Below, in pieces: positions 11,170 to 22,700 of a DNA stretch of 64,000 nt. The notes beneath the pieces are model-generated. The model worked only from the letters and a program-made list of their open reading frames with translations. It was not told the origin of the DNA and made no database searches. Both the position numbers and the translations under genes were made by a program. Position 1 is the stretch's first letter. Each line of letters starts with the position of its first letter. The stretch covers positions 6,088,506-6,152,505 of the forward strand of contig JAQFVV010006200.1 of the NCBI GenBank assembly GCA_028023455.1, written 5' to 3'. The DNA comes from Epiperipatus broadwayi (lineage: Eukaryota; Onychophora; Udeonychophora; Euonychophora; Peripatidae).

Positions 11170-13489
11170 TATTCAGTTTATAATACTATATTTTTATATG
11201 CCCTCAGTGACAATTATTGTATTTAGATAAAAATATTAATCGTTATTGAAAATCATTTACTAAACTAGATTTTATATTATTTTTAATTCAGATATAGACT
11301 TAAAGATCAATATATCTTTTTTTTTTTATCCATGCATAATGTTTTATTCAATTAGTAATTCTGTATTTATTATTAATATGAAAAGATAAATTGATTTTTA
11401 ATGAGGTTTAAGTCTATATGTAAATTAAAGGTAATATAATATTCTCTAGGTTAATGAATGATGATAAAAGCATTTGAAAGGGATTTATGATTTGGGTCAA
11501 GTAAAAAATGTGGTTTAATCAAAATACATCTTTTGAGTCATTTACATTTCTTTTAATGTTTTTATTCACTTGTTGAATGTAAAGCAACAGTCAGTAGAAA
11601 TTTCAGGTACTTATCTATGAGGTTCCTCCTGTTTTCTCCACTTTTTCCTAAAAGCAAAGTTGATTAGTAGTTTCCATACATTATGTATTGTAGCAGTCAA
11701 TCTTAGCTTAAGATTGAGCTTCATAGTTCCATCTACTAACCTGTGTTTAAACCCTATATCCCATCCCGCTCCTTTTGTCGTGTATATATATTTTATGTAT
11801 ATATTTGAGATGCGCGCCTAGGTTATAAAATTTTAACTTTTAAATTAACATTTTTATTATTATTAATTTTATGATTATTAATTCTTTTTATTAAAATACA
11901 TAGGTGCGGCTCAAATATATATATATATATAGGAGCAAAATACTAACAAAATATTGATTTTTTTTGTAAATATTTTATTATACATCATTTTTTAAACTTT
12001 TTCTTTTTAAAGTACTTTTTCTATTAAACTGTATATTTTTATAAAATCCAATATGGAAGATGCTACAGTTGATTGTCTAAAAATAATTAAGGGTTGGAAA
12101 CACTATTGTTTTAATCTGGGGAAGGTATTTTTAATTAAAGTTTTTACTTAAAATGGGATTAAGATTAGAGATACTTTTGTTAAAAACATGTTGTCAAATC
12201 TATTTTTAATCTGGAAATAGATTTGAATTTATTTTTGGATGTTATCTTACTGTTGCATCTTCAAAAACAACCGATAAAGAAAAAGTATAAAATGGCTGAA
12301 TTTTGAGCCACAGATTAGATTAGCTACTATCGAGAGAACTGATTGTAAACATATTACATGTCGCTGTGAAACTAAAATGATGTAGTATAAATCCACCAAC
12401 CTTCTCGGCCCTGTCTGGTCATCATCTTCAGCAGCCATCTCATTCTGCTGCCCAAGAGGAAGTAAAAGCCCGACCTAAGAACTTTAATGCTAATAGAAGC
12501 TTGCAGTTATTTAAGAACTTTCATTTCAATTACCAGGTAACTTTTCAAGCCGTCACCACAAACTAAATCTAACCTAACTCATCTATCAAGACTTCTTTTA
12601 ATATATTATTTAACTTTGTTTTTGTTAATATGTAATTTGCTCTTAGTTAATTTCTATATATAATATGTAAATTGCTCTCAAATGATTTCTTTAAATTTAA
12701 TTCTATCTCATATGCTCTAACTTTCTTTAATTTTGGTGCGGTCATTTATTTATAGTTATTTATTACTTAATTTTATATGTCTATTTTAGTTATTATTGAT
12801 ATGCCAATTTCAAACAATCTGATGAGTTGAATTTCTAAAATCTTTTCTTTTTTTAAGTAAACCATCATGAATAAAGATTATTAACATCCCTTTAAAATAT
12901 AATGCCTTATTAATTAATACACTCACCAGATTGTTTTTACGTCAACATTTTGTTTATGCTTTAATATAAAATATATATATATATATATATTTGTTTAACT
13001 CTGGATTTTCTACCCAGGGAGAATCCAGAACTCAAGCTAATTAATGCTCTGGTCTTATAAAATATTATTTATTTAATTCTGAAAGAGTGACTTATTATTT
13101 GTTTTCTATAAATTGCTAGTTTTATTTTATTGTTCCATACTCTTAAAATATCAAATACAGTATTTAAATATTCCAGTTATTATAAAATCAATGAAGGTGG
13201 GATTGATTTATTTTAAATAGCAGAATAAGGGAAGGGGGGTAAATTTTAATATTTTACTATTTTAGTTATTAAGTAAATCTTAATGTTTCTTTTACTAGAT
13301 AAAATCTTAACGTATATTTATTTAGGAAAATCTTTCTCTCTATATATATAACTGCATAGCGTATTATTTGTCTAAATTATGGTATTCAAACAAGGGTCAT
13401 TTATTTTTAAAGCAGTAAATTATATTTCATGTCGTTAGGGACATTCAGTCATACTGTGTTACTGACATTTAGCATATCTTCATATATAT
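11170..13489. other. Intronic DNA, no gene recognised
   Basis: Mostly AT-rich, with simple TA repeats near 11913 and 12970. An island of higher GC at about 12360-12560 is open on the minus strand for 63 codons starting MAAEDDDQTGPRRLVDLYY. I do not recognise it; it could be a fragment of a mobile element. A short hairpin CTGGATTTTCT...GAGAATCCAG lies near 13003-13031. Confidence 0.4.
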
Positions 13490-13840
13490 ATATATATATT
13501 ACGTGCTTCTAGTCTTCTAATCTGGGGGTTGCGACAAGTTCGAACCCATAGATTTCTTCTCATATCTCGTTCCGTAGATAGTTGAGCTATCCAGAATCAC
13601 ATTTATTTCGTATAAAATGCCTCTGGCGGTGATCCCGTAAGTTTGGCACACGCTATGCATATTCACTTCATAGATAAAAGGCCTCTCGTGTCAGTTATAC
13701 CAGCAAAAGTCTGGGCCACGCCATGCCTATCCACTTTTCTCTAAGCACTACCCAAGAAGGAGGCTTAGACTTCGTTCTTGTCCAGAAGCACAACTGTTTC
13801 CTCTTAGTTATTCTTTTGGCTATTATGTCAGTACCGCTTA
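13490..13840 (+). repeat. Candidate tRNA-derived SINE-like repeat
   Basis: A relatively GC-rich patch in an AT-rich region. It contains a tRNA B-box-like segment (ACAAGTTCGAACCC near 13534-13547) after CTTCTAATCTGGGGGTTGCG, followed by about 250 bp of unique-looking sequence and an ATTATTATTATTT stretch. No second copy was found in the window, so this is a guess from the B box. Confidence 0.3.
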
Positions 13841-14609
13841 AACTTCGTATTATTATTATTTCTTTTGCTTGTGACCTAGTTTTAGTGCTGTAATAATATT
13901 AAAATTGCGCTCTGTTTAAAATATATATAAATGCAAACTACTTCTAGTTTTATTGATTAAATTTATTTCAGTCATATACAATCCCACCGTCATAACTTAT
14001 TTCTGTATTTAAGAGTATATGCCTTGGGGAAAATAAAGCGTTCGTCTTACTATTGTTAAAATAATTTTTCATTAAATATTTTGTCATAGATTCAAATATA
14101 ATCTTTCAAATGTATTTTGTTTATTTTCATGACCTCAATGGCTTGAAAATCGTTTATATGATATGTATAATGAATTTCAGAACGCTCCTCGAAATATATA
14201 TGTTAGTCACCATGTTTCTAAACCGTAAATCAAAGCGTTAATAGCAATTCTATGTAAACTCTTTCTAATAATCGATTGACATCTTAATATTGGACCTACC
14301 AAAGATGTGTGCTTATTTATAATATATTTTTTTAGCTAATAAAGAGCATATGAGAAATAATAGCGTGAATGACACTATGTAATCCTCTATCGCTTGGTAG
14401 ACCGCTTGCTCATTCACGCACACACTAATGTATATAATTAATTTATAAATGTATAATAATTTGTCAGTATATTAAACTATATTTTTATTGTCTAACTTAT
14501 TTGAGTAGTTCGAATTCCTTTTCCTCCACTTCCACATATTACAGCCATGCTTATGTATATTTTAATTTAGTCATAGTTAATAGATGTCATATTGTTTTGC
14601 TCAGCTTTG

Positions 14610-14756
14610 CTAGTCGCCCGGATTAAGATTAATTCTCATGTGCCATCACTATTATGTTATTCATTAGGTGTTAGATCTGGGGCTTAGAGAGTGGGTTCGA
14701 ATTCAGGCTGGTCCTTGACCTAAATCTCAGGCTTGACTGGGTTTGAAGTACAGTTT
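14610..14756 (+). repeat. Candidate tRNA-derived SINE-like fragment
   Basis: It has a B-box-like segment GTGGGTTCGAATTC near 14691-14704, about 35 bases after TCATTAGGTGTTAGATC. It directly abuts the minus-strand Penelope fragment. No other copy is visible. Confidence 0.3.
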
Positions 14757-15036
14757 GTGAGTTCCAGCTCATGTTAGATTGATAAACATGTTTTTACCGG
14801 CACAGTATAGTCGTACTATGTTGATTATGGGATTGTTTGCCATTGTCATCATGGAAGCTTTATAAAATTTTATTTTTAGTACCTTTTTTTCTCTATCCAA
14901 TATTTGTGTATTTTCCCATTTTAACATATGTTCATTGGTACATACATGGTGTACTTCCTTAGACACATCTGTTTTCTCTCTTCACCATGTGGCCACACAA
15001 TAATTATATCATCCACATAGTGAAGCCAAACTTTAC
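14757..15036 (-). pseudogene. Penelope-like element fragment, opposite orientation (RT motif joined to GIY-YIG tail)
   Basis: On the minus strand 14966-14769 encodes SKEVHHVCTNEHMLKWENTQ, then LDREKKVLKIKFYKA and TMANNPII. This matches the C-terminal part of the plus-strand Penelope copy next door (HVCTNEHI...RKFKEAAHMTIANNPIS). Just upstream on the minus strand, 15036-15008 reads as the RT segment around the YVDD motif, so the copy has an internal deletion. It lies head-to-head with the plus-strand copy. Confidence 0.75.
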
Positions 15037-16262
15037 GTAGAAAGAACTGACTTACTGGTAAGCTTTGATGTGGAAAGTTTATTCACAAATGTACCATGTG
15101 AAGAAGCATTCTTTATTGTAAGGAAAAGATTAAATGATGATAATAGCTTACAAACTAGAACAACTTTTCCTTTTGATAATATAATGGAACTATTAACATT
15201 CTGCATCTTTCAGCAAAATCAAGGAATGGCTATGGCTCAACATTGTCACCCTGATTGGTTATATTTACATGGAAGAACGTGAAATCAGAGCCATAAAACT
15301 ACTCCATATCCATCTAAAGTTTGGCTTCATTATGTAGATGATACAGCTGTTGTAAGGCCACATAATTAAGTACTACTACAAACTTTCTGGAAACATATTA
15401 ACAATATATCCCCTTCAATCAAATTCACAATAGAATTAGAACAAGAACAAAAATTGGCATTCTAAGATGTTCTTGTGACAAGACTCCCTCATGATAAAAT
15501 CAAAACTACAATTTACCATAAACTCACACAAACAGGAAAATACTTAGTCTATACATCCAACCACACCAGAAACATAATACATGGAGTTATACTATCACTA
15601 TAAAACTGGGCAAAAGAAGTTTGTTCAAAAACCAATGATTTGAAAAAAATAAAAGATCTATTTAGAAACAAACTTATGAGAAACTGTTATCCATCAGCTA
15701 TTATTAAGAAAACCTTAAATAGACAACAAAAACAAAAAGAATCATCAAAAGAAAAAACAATTATTGGTACTGTAGCGTACCCATATATACCAAAAATAGC
15801 AGACATATTAAGGAAAATATGCAATGAGTATAATATCAGAACATCTTTCAGAGCCATATCACCCTACAAGGAATTCTAGCATCTACATAGCCTAAACTTG
15901 AAATGCTGAAAAGAAAAAACTGCATCTATGAAATACCATGTGAATGTGAAATAAGGTATATTGGTGAGACCAGTCCTATTGAAAAGCACTTGCAAGAACA
16001 TGAACTGATGATTACAAGAGAGTAAACAGGTGTGTCTAAGGTAACAGATCATGTATGTACCAATGAACATATTCAATTGAGAAAATACAAAAATATTGCA
16101 TAGAGAAGAAAAGGTACAAAGAAGAAAATTTAAAGAAGCTGCTCACATGACAATTGCAAACAATCCCATAAGCCAACCTAGTGTGACTATACATAATGTA
16201 TGGAAACCACTAATCAACTTTGTTTTTAGGAAAAAGTGGAGAAATCAGGAGAAACCTCTTAG
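15037..16262 (+). pseudogene. Penelope-like retroelement, RT plus GIY-YIG endonuclease, broken
   Basis: Penelope-like elements encode one protein with a reverse transcriptase and a C-terminal GIY-YIG nuclease. Here motif A reads LVSFDVESLFTNVPCEEAFF at about 15055-15110. After a frameshift, YMEEREIRAIK and a segment with the catalytic motif YVDDTAVV (YVDD at 15331-15342) follow. A thumb-like stretch follows (FTIELEQEQKLAFXDVLVTR, HTRNIIHGV, RNKLMRNCYPSAII). The GIY-YIG region starts near 15921 (CIYEIPCECEIRYIGETS), then HVCTNEH and RKFKEAAHMTIANNPIS. Several stops and frameshifts inactivate it. The catalytic YVDD survives. Confidence 0.88.
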
Positions 16263-16299
16263 ATAAGTATATGAAATTTCTATTGACTGTTGCCTTTGG

Positions 16300-16556
16300 T
16301 AGGATGGCTTAGTTAGTTATCATCTTAAAATTTATTATTCAAGAATCTAAGAGTCCAGGTTCAATTCCCATGCTAGTATTGTCACTGGTCAGGCCAGCAA
16401 CCCTGAAGAAGATGGGAGAATAATATCTTTCAAAATGTGCATATACTAACCTGCATGCTATTACTAACAATTGAATGTATTTGGAATATTTTAATAAAAT
16501 TAAATTTTTCTAAAGACATTCAGTACTTAATTAGATGATGGAAATAGTCCTATATA
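16300..16556 (+). repeat. tRNA-derived SINE, family D
   Basis: An A-box-like segment (GATGGCTTAGTTAGTTA, about 16303) and a B-box-like segment (CCAGGTTCAATTCCC, about 16355) are followed by a tail ending GATGATGGAAATAGTCC. The same tail occurs at 33220-33330 and, rearranged, at 28741-29056. Confidence 0.7.
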
Positions 16557-17097
16557 TAAATACAGCTTTATAATTTTTTTTTAAAAATATAGTTTTTACA
16601 TCTTTCAGTGATTTATTATTTCATGTATAGGTGAACACTTACATGAAAGTAGTTTCACTTGCATAACTTTTAATTTCTTATCCCAACATTTAAACTGATA
16701 AAAAAATAATTTAAAATAAGAGGAACTGAAAAACTTTTAAACTGATTAAGTGAAAATAATAAAGATAATCTGAGAATAATAATATGATGATTTATAATAA
16801 TAAGATAATTTTATTTTTCTGTTTTTGTATACATACATATGTTTTAATTTTACTGCAGAGTTTATTGAATGGTATAATTCAATCAATCAAATTGAAATAT
16901 TAGTGGGATTTTTAATATTAGCATACTTTTAACCTCTTAATTGACTTGACCTTGAACTTTTACTAATCAAGATTTCCAAGAATAAATTTAAACCAGTTCT
17001 TTAATTTTAATAAAAATTAATTATTTTATTAAGATATTTTTATTTTGAAATAAGTACTTTTTCTCACTCTATTTAAGAGTTCTTTAAGATTATCATT
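16557..17097. other. AT-rich intronic DNA, no gene seen
   Basis: Simple AT-rich sequence between the SINE and the hAT-type element. Nothing recognisable on either strand. Confidence 0.5.
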
Positions 17098-17484
17098 GTT
17101 TAAAGCAGTGGTCTTCACCTGCGGACTGGCAAAAATAAGAATAAGACTTCACGGACCGGCAGATGTTTACAGATGAATTTTCTTAAAGATGTAACCTGCT
17201 TATGGTGTTGCTTACCTTCACATGCTGAACACTCTTTCTTGAGTTGCGCAGTCATACTGCTACAAAAAACAGTACAATAACAATCGTTCTCATTAATGTG
17301 CTTGCATTTCTATGTTTATTATTTCATTGTTAAAACATGCAAGAATAAAATGTTATTCACCTGAATGTTGGGAAATATCACAGTTTAGTGTAATTACATG
17401 ACAATGATTATGATAAATGTAATACCTGTATTTAATGTTAAATATACAAGATGAAGTTATATATATATGGAGGTTGTCTTTTGA

Positions 17485-18180
17485 TAGTAGTAAAGGCAAA
17501 ATAGAAATCGCATAATTAAAATCACCATACAGCCAAAAAAAAAAGCCGCCGTATTTTAAATCTGAAAAAATAAAACGAAACGTGTAAAAATCTGAAGTTT
17601 TGATGTTATTTGTAACTTTTTTTTGTGCTGGTGTGTTGAAAGGATCAAAAAAGGTAATTAATAGGAAAAGTTTTTTTAAGTAATGGCAAAATAGACATCA
17701 CGTAACAGAAATAAAGCCAAAAAAAAAAATCACCATATAGTCGCCGTCTTTTTAAAAAAAAAATACAACGAAAGTTGAAAAAGTCAAAAGTTTTGATCTT
17801 ATTTTAATTTTTTTTGGGGGGTGGAAGGAGTGAAGTGAGAAATACTTTGTCTTCACTGAGAAAAAAGATAGAGACCAAAGTTATTTTTTGTTTGTTTTTA
17901 TTTTTAAAAAAAGGTAACAGAAATTGGTTTCAAAAATAAAAGTTTTAGCATTTTAGCGGTATACAAATAAAGCCAAAAAAAATATAGCCTTATATGCCAA
18001 AAAAAAAGGGGGGGGGGGGTGAATTGAGAAATACTTTGTAAAAGTTAGAGGCAGAAATTTTTTGGTTGTTTTTCTTTTTAAAAAAAGGTGATAAAAATTG
18101 ATGTCAAAAATAAAAGTTAAAGCCAAAAAAAAAAAATCGCTGTATAGTCAAAAAAAAAAAATGACTAAAAATGAAATATT
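17485..18180. repeat. Diverged tandem repeat inside the hAT-type element
   Basis: About four diverged units, each with a run such as GGCAAAATAGA-ATC, an AAAGCCAAAAAAAAA block, then AAAGTTTTGAT and a T-run, and GAGAAATACTTTG in later units. Unit starts lie near 17490, 17685, 17930 and 18110. Homopolymer runs of A and G are common. Confidence 0.6.
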
Positions 18181-18264
18181 AAAAGAGGGAGTAGAAAAAA
18201 TTTAAGAGATCAAAAAAAATCACGTCACATTTTATGTGATGTGATGTAATGTGGCTTCTCCTTA

Positions 18265-18720
18265 AATGGAGTCAGGAATCTCTCAGCAATTATACCCAGA
18301 GAAACCTGTTGGCCACTTTATTTTCTATTTCCCACTTTACGTTTTCCCATATTCCGCTCCATCCCATTTTCACAACATAATCTTTGTCAAGTCTATGGCC
18401 TTTATATTTAAATCCCTCTTATCTTTTCCCAAACCCAGCATAAAAACCAATAATCCACTTTCTGTATAATCACTTTTTTCATATTTATTCTTTCATAACT
18501 TTATTATATGTACCCTTTCTGTTTTGAAGCATTTACATTCAATTAACAGATGTCTAATATTTTCTCTTCTTTCCTTACACAATTTACAGACTAAATCACT
18601 CATATTTTTTCATTTACATGTATAATTCTCTTGTTGCTAAAGATCCCGATCGAGCCTTAAACAATAAAATATTTTCCTTACTATTATCATATATTAACTT
18701 ATACCTAATATTCTGTTTAC
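18265..18720 (-). pseudogene. LINE reverse-transcriptase C-terminal fragment (C-x2-C...H...C motif)
   Basis: The minus strand encodes ENILLFKARSGSLATRELYM near 18680-18620. After a frame change comes MSDLVCKLCKERRENIRHLL with IECKCF near 18610-18540. The pattern of Leu/Phe-Lys-Ala-Arg-Ser-Gly followed by Cys-x2-Cys...His-Leu-Leu...Cys is common at the C-terminus of many LINE ORF2 proteins. The clade cannot be named from this. It is nested in the 17106-19101 hAT-type element. Confidence 0.65.
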
Positions 18721-19109
18721 TTCTATATTGTTTTAACACATAAACAACGCCGACAAGCAGCTGTGATTGGCTATCAAAAGACGATTGGAGTTTGTATAAT
18801 AAAAAACTTTTTTTTTTTTAATTTTGAATTTTTTTAGAAAAATAATAAAAAATTTAATTCCCCCCCCCCCCACAAACATCTGTGATAAATAGAAAAACAA
18901 ATTAATTTATGTATGATTGATTAGATTTTGTTTTTGTTCTGTTTCTTTTTTTTTTTTTAATCGGGTAAAAATGCGATGAAAAAATAAATAAAAATTGTTT
19001 ATATTAATTAAAAGTTTAAAATCTTATTATTTTATTACAAACTTTCTTGCCAGTCTAGCGTAGACCAGTAGAAAACTTCTGCGGCCGGTTGAAGACCACT
19101 GGTTTAAAG

Positions 19110-19680
19110 CACCCTTTTTCAACTTTTGGGGCTAAATTTTACCTACTAAAACTTATTTAAGCCAAAGCCATATTATAAACTAATTATCTTTAAGCTTAAT
19201 GTCTTAAATTCTAACTTTAAACAAATATTACTTGTATTACTAATACTTTATGAAATACTATTTTAAATGTATTTTATTTTGAAAACTAGCAAAATAGAAA
19301 CTTTAATATACCTAAATCATATTTTACAAACAGTAACAAAAACTTTATTTACTGCAATTAATTTAAAATACAGCTCACTCTAATCTAATTCTTTATCCAG
19401 GTTTAAATTATCATCTTTGAATTTTTAAGCAAAATATTAAATAAGTTAATTGACTTTACTTTAGTAAATTATTATCCATGCATGTTTAATAGTTCGTTAA
19501 GGCTTTATATAGCTTAACTATTAAGTTTACTTATAACAAAATTATGTTTATTTAAATAAAATTAAAAAAATTAAAATATTACAAATTATATTTAACTTAT
19601 GGTCTAAATATACCATTACAATATATATATATATACACACACACAAATAAATCTATAATCATTTTATTTTTACTTTTCAG
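19110..19680. other. 3' end of the upstream CCZ1 intron
   Basis: AT-rich with many TTTAA/TTAAA words and a TATATATATATATACACACACACA microsatellite near 19621-19645. It ends in a pyrimidine-rich tract and CAG that serve exon a. Confidence 0.6.
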
Positions 19681-19774
19681 GACTTTTAATCCAGATAAAC
19701 CTTGTGAAGCATTGTATACCCAAAAATGTCGGCAATGGTTTTTGGAAGCAGAAAAGGATTTCTGGATGATAATG
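19681..19774 (+). CDS. CCZ1: CCZ1 exon a (first one visible), end of longin domain 1 region
   Basis: The exon follows a pyrimidine-rich tract and TTTTCAG and ends before GTTTGA. The first base completes a codon from a missing upstream exon; the peptide then reads TFNPDKPCEALYTQKCRQWF followed by a segment ending in FWMIM. This corresponds to the human CCZ1 stretch starting near residue 74 (TFSPSKP, HTQKNRQ, FWMVM). It ends in phase 0. The preceding exon should end with a phase-2 codon after the conserved NVGLCEA-like segment; none was found upstream. Confidence 0.92.
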
Positions 19775-22700
19775 GTTTGAGAAAGAAAATTTTGAATATT
19801 ATTTCAGATTTATTTTTTATTATTTTATATCATCTTCATAGAATTTTTTTAATTTTTTTATTGTTAGACTGTTAACATTCCATACTGTCAGAAAACTAAA
19901 GATGGGCAGAATTATTTTGAGTACTATGATGATGATGTTCAAGATAGTGTATTTTTTTCAATTCTCAAACAAGCTTACCAGATGTTTAAAGTTAGATTTA
20001 ACTTTTAACTTTGTATATTAAATTATGTGTAAATATTATATATATGTTGTTTGGAGAGAGAATAGAATGAATATATATGTGTGAGCATGTGTAAATAAGT
20101 ATATTTAATTGTGCTTATTGATATATTTATATGTTGATACGAAGATATTTACGGGTTGCATATATAAAAGATATTTTGGTATATCAATATTTTAAATATT
20201 GGTATACCAACGTTTCGACTTGATCACACAAGTCATCCACTGGGTGATAAAAGGTAGAAAGACTGTTGTAGAGGTGCTACAATCACTGATTTTTCTAGTA
20301 CCAGGATCATATCCAGATGTTATAATCTCTACCAGTGCAAAATTAGAGAAGCTTTTGAGATACTTAAAAGGCCAGATTGTATCAATAAGCGAGATGATAC
20401 ATGCAAACTTCCTCCTATTTGGAAAGATATTTTTAAAAAACATTCTTAATTTAAAATTTTTTTATTGATGGAACTTTAACGTTTTTTTTCAAATCAGTGA
20501 TTGTAGCGCCTCAACAACTGTCTTTCTACCTTTTATCACCTAGTGGATGACTTCCTGTGAACAAGTCGAAATATCGGTATATCAATATTTAAAAATTTTT
20601 TAATATGGATGAACCCGCAAAATATGTCTTTTATATATATATGTATTTACTATTTAACAATTTGGAGTTCAGACAAAAGTAATCATCTTTTGTTTTATTA
20701 TCATTAGTTTGGTATTGATATAAGAAAATGAGCATTGTTTGCAAATTTGTCTTAAAATGGTTTTTTTTTTTTTTTGGAATCTGACTTGTGAATTTTTGTA
20801 ATAAATTAATCGGATTAATTATTCCATAATAAATTAATCAATTTAGTTTGTCCACAAATAATTATATATATACCATAGTATCACTTTCTTTCAAAAAAAG
20901 CACCATATACTGTACTTTAAAATTATCATCAATAATATTAATATATATTATGCCATTTGAAACAAACATAGTAATAAAGTAATGAACTCAAGAAGTTTCT
21001 GTGTCAAAGCTCAATGTATCTTATTTGCTACTTAAATATCACATGATCTTTTAAATAACTAAGTATTCAGTTTTTTTTATACTTAAATAATTATATAGTA
21101 GCAATGTTTTTGTTTTTTTTTGTGGGTTTTTTTTAATCCTCATTTAATTACTCTAAAGTAAAAATAAAATAATTGTGTGGTAAGTTGCTCTGGAGGTCAG
21201 ATGGCGATGAACTGAATACAATAGTTCCATTCACTTGGCCAAACTGAAATGTACAGTTGCTTATTTTTTTTTCTTTACTCATCTGGAAACTAATCCAAAA
21301 ATGTTTAATTTTGAATTTCCCCACTCTCACTACCATGCTAAATTATGCAAATCACTTCAGAATTACTGGTTGTAGAGTCAAAATAGTTCTGTATTTATTT
21401 TTTATGTGATTCTTTTCTTAAAGATGGACTCAAAAATGTTTTTCAACCATTATTTTAAATTTTGATTTTTAGATTAACATTTGATTTCATGAAAATATTT
21501 CTATGCTGAGCTATCTTTTAACAGAGTCTACAAGCTTCCATACACATTATGTAATAATAAATATATGTATCCAATATCAAATTCTAATATATGGTACTTT
21601 TATTTAGGATAGGATTGCTATTTCTTGAAAAACACCAATATTAAAGTCAATTATATCTTACTACATACTGTGAAAAATATGGCTTTTATTAACTGCCCAA
21701 TTTTTACTATGGGGAATACTCACAAAGATCTTTTCAGTAATTCCAAGTATTAATCTAAATATCAATATCTAGATTATAAAATTATAATGTTTGAAAAATA
21801 TTGTGAATCATTTCTTAAGTGAAAATTCAAGTACTGTGTGATATGGCATAGTTATGAGACTAGATGATTTAGTTAAAATTTCTGTTTTAATTTTCATTTG
21901 AAGGGAAGCTGAAATTGAGTGTATTCTGAAAGGAAAAAACATAAGCAATTTTTCCTAGTGGAAACTGTTATTGAATTTTTAAAAGCATAGACAAACTTTT
22001 AAAAAAAAGAATAAAAATAGAAGTGGAACCTTATTTTTTTTCTTAATGTCTATTATTAATTATCTTTCTAATGTTTTTTTATAGCTCATAGTTAAAATAA
22101 TTTTTTAAAAATACTGTAATGTATATTTACCGCTATTGTAAAAATAAGCAATTAAGGGAACTAAACGAATATGAGAAAAATGTGTGGCACTGTAATCAAA
22201 GTGGAAAATTCTGAAATTGCATATCCACATAATAGTAATCATTATAGCAATTATTTTGTTGTTTAAATCTTAATTTAATGAGAAAAGTGAGTCACTGTAT
22301 GATTGGTTCATTTTAGAAGCTCCATCATATTTCATTCTTCTTAGATCATTAAATTTTTTTATATGCATGCAGTTAGTATATTGTATATGCAGAGGCATTT
22401 ATCTATATAATTCTTGTGAGATAATCTTAAAATGTGCTTAAAACTTATTTGTTAAAAATGAAATGAATTATTTTTATAGCAGCTAAGAAAATCTTTATAG
22501 GTGGCAATCATTAATTCCTCAGCTAATGTATGACAAAGCTCATTTAATCTTTCAACAAGAAGATGTTATGCCCCATTTTCATCATGAAGGGAAAAAATAT
22601 CTGAGCAGTTAGTTGCTGCAGCATTAAAATGAATGTACAAGGAATGCAGATCAGCATTTTTTTGACAGATCTTTTGATTTACCAGATCTGATACCCAGCT

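Larger units (their letters stand above)
17098..19109. mobile_element. hAT-type element with perfect 8-bp target duplication
   Basis: The element spans 17106-19101. It starts CAGTGGTCTTCACCTGCGG and ends CGGTTGAAGACCACTG, giving terminal inverted repeats of about 15 bp. It is flanked on both sides by the same 8-mer GTTTAAAG (17098-17105 and 19102-19109). The ends and 8-bp duplication are diagnostic of hAT. No hAT transposase is visible inside; the interior holds tandem repeats and a LINE fragment on the minus strand. Confidence 0.9.

Noticed and set aside
12818-12850. CTGATGAG sequence as a further hammerhead
   Set aside because: No GAAA in the right place and no helix I or III partner.
16300-16400. 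Functional tRNA gene
   Set aside because: A and B boxes are present but no cloverleaf with a paired acceptor stem; it is the head of a SINE.
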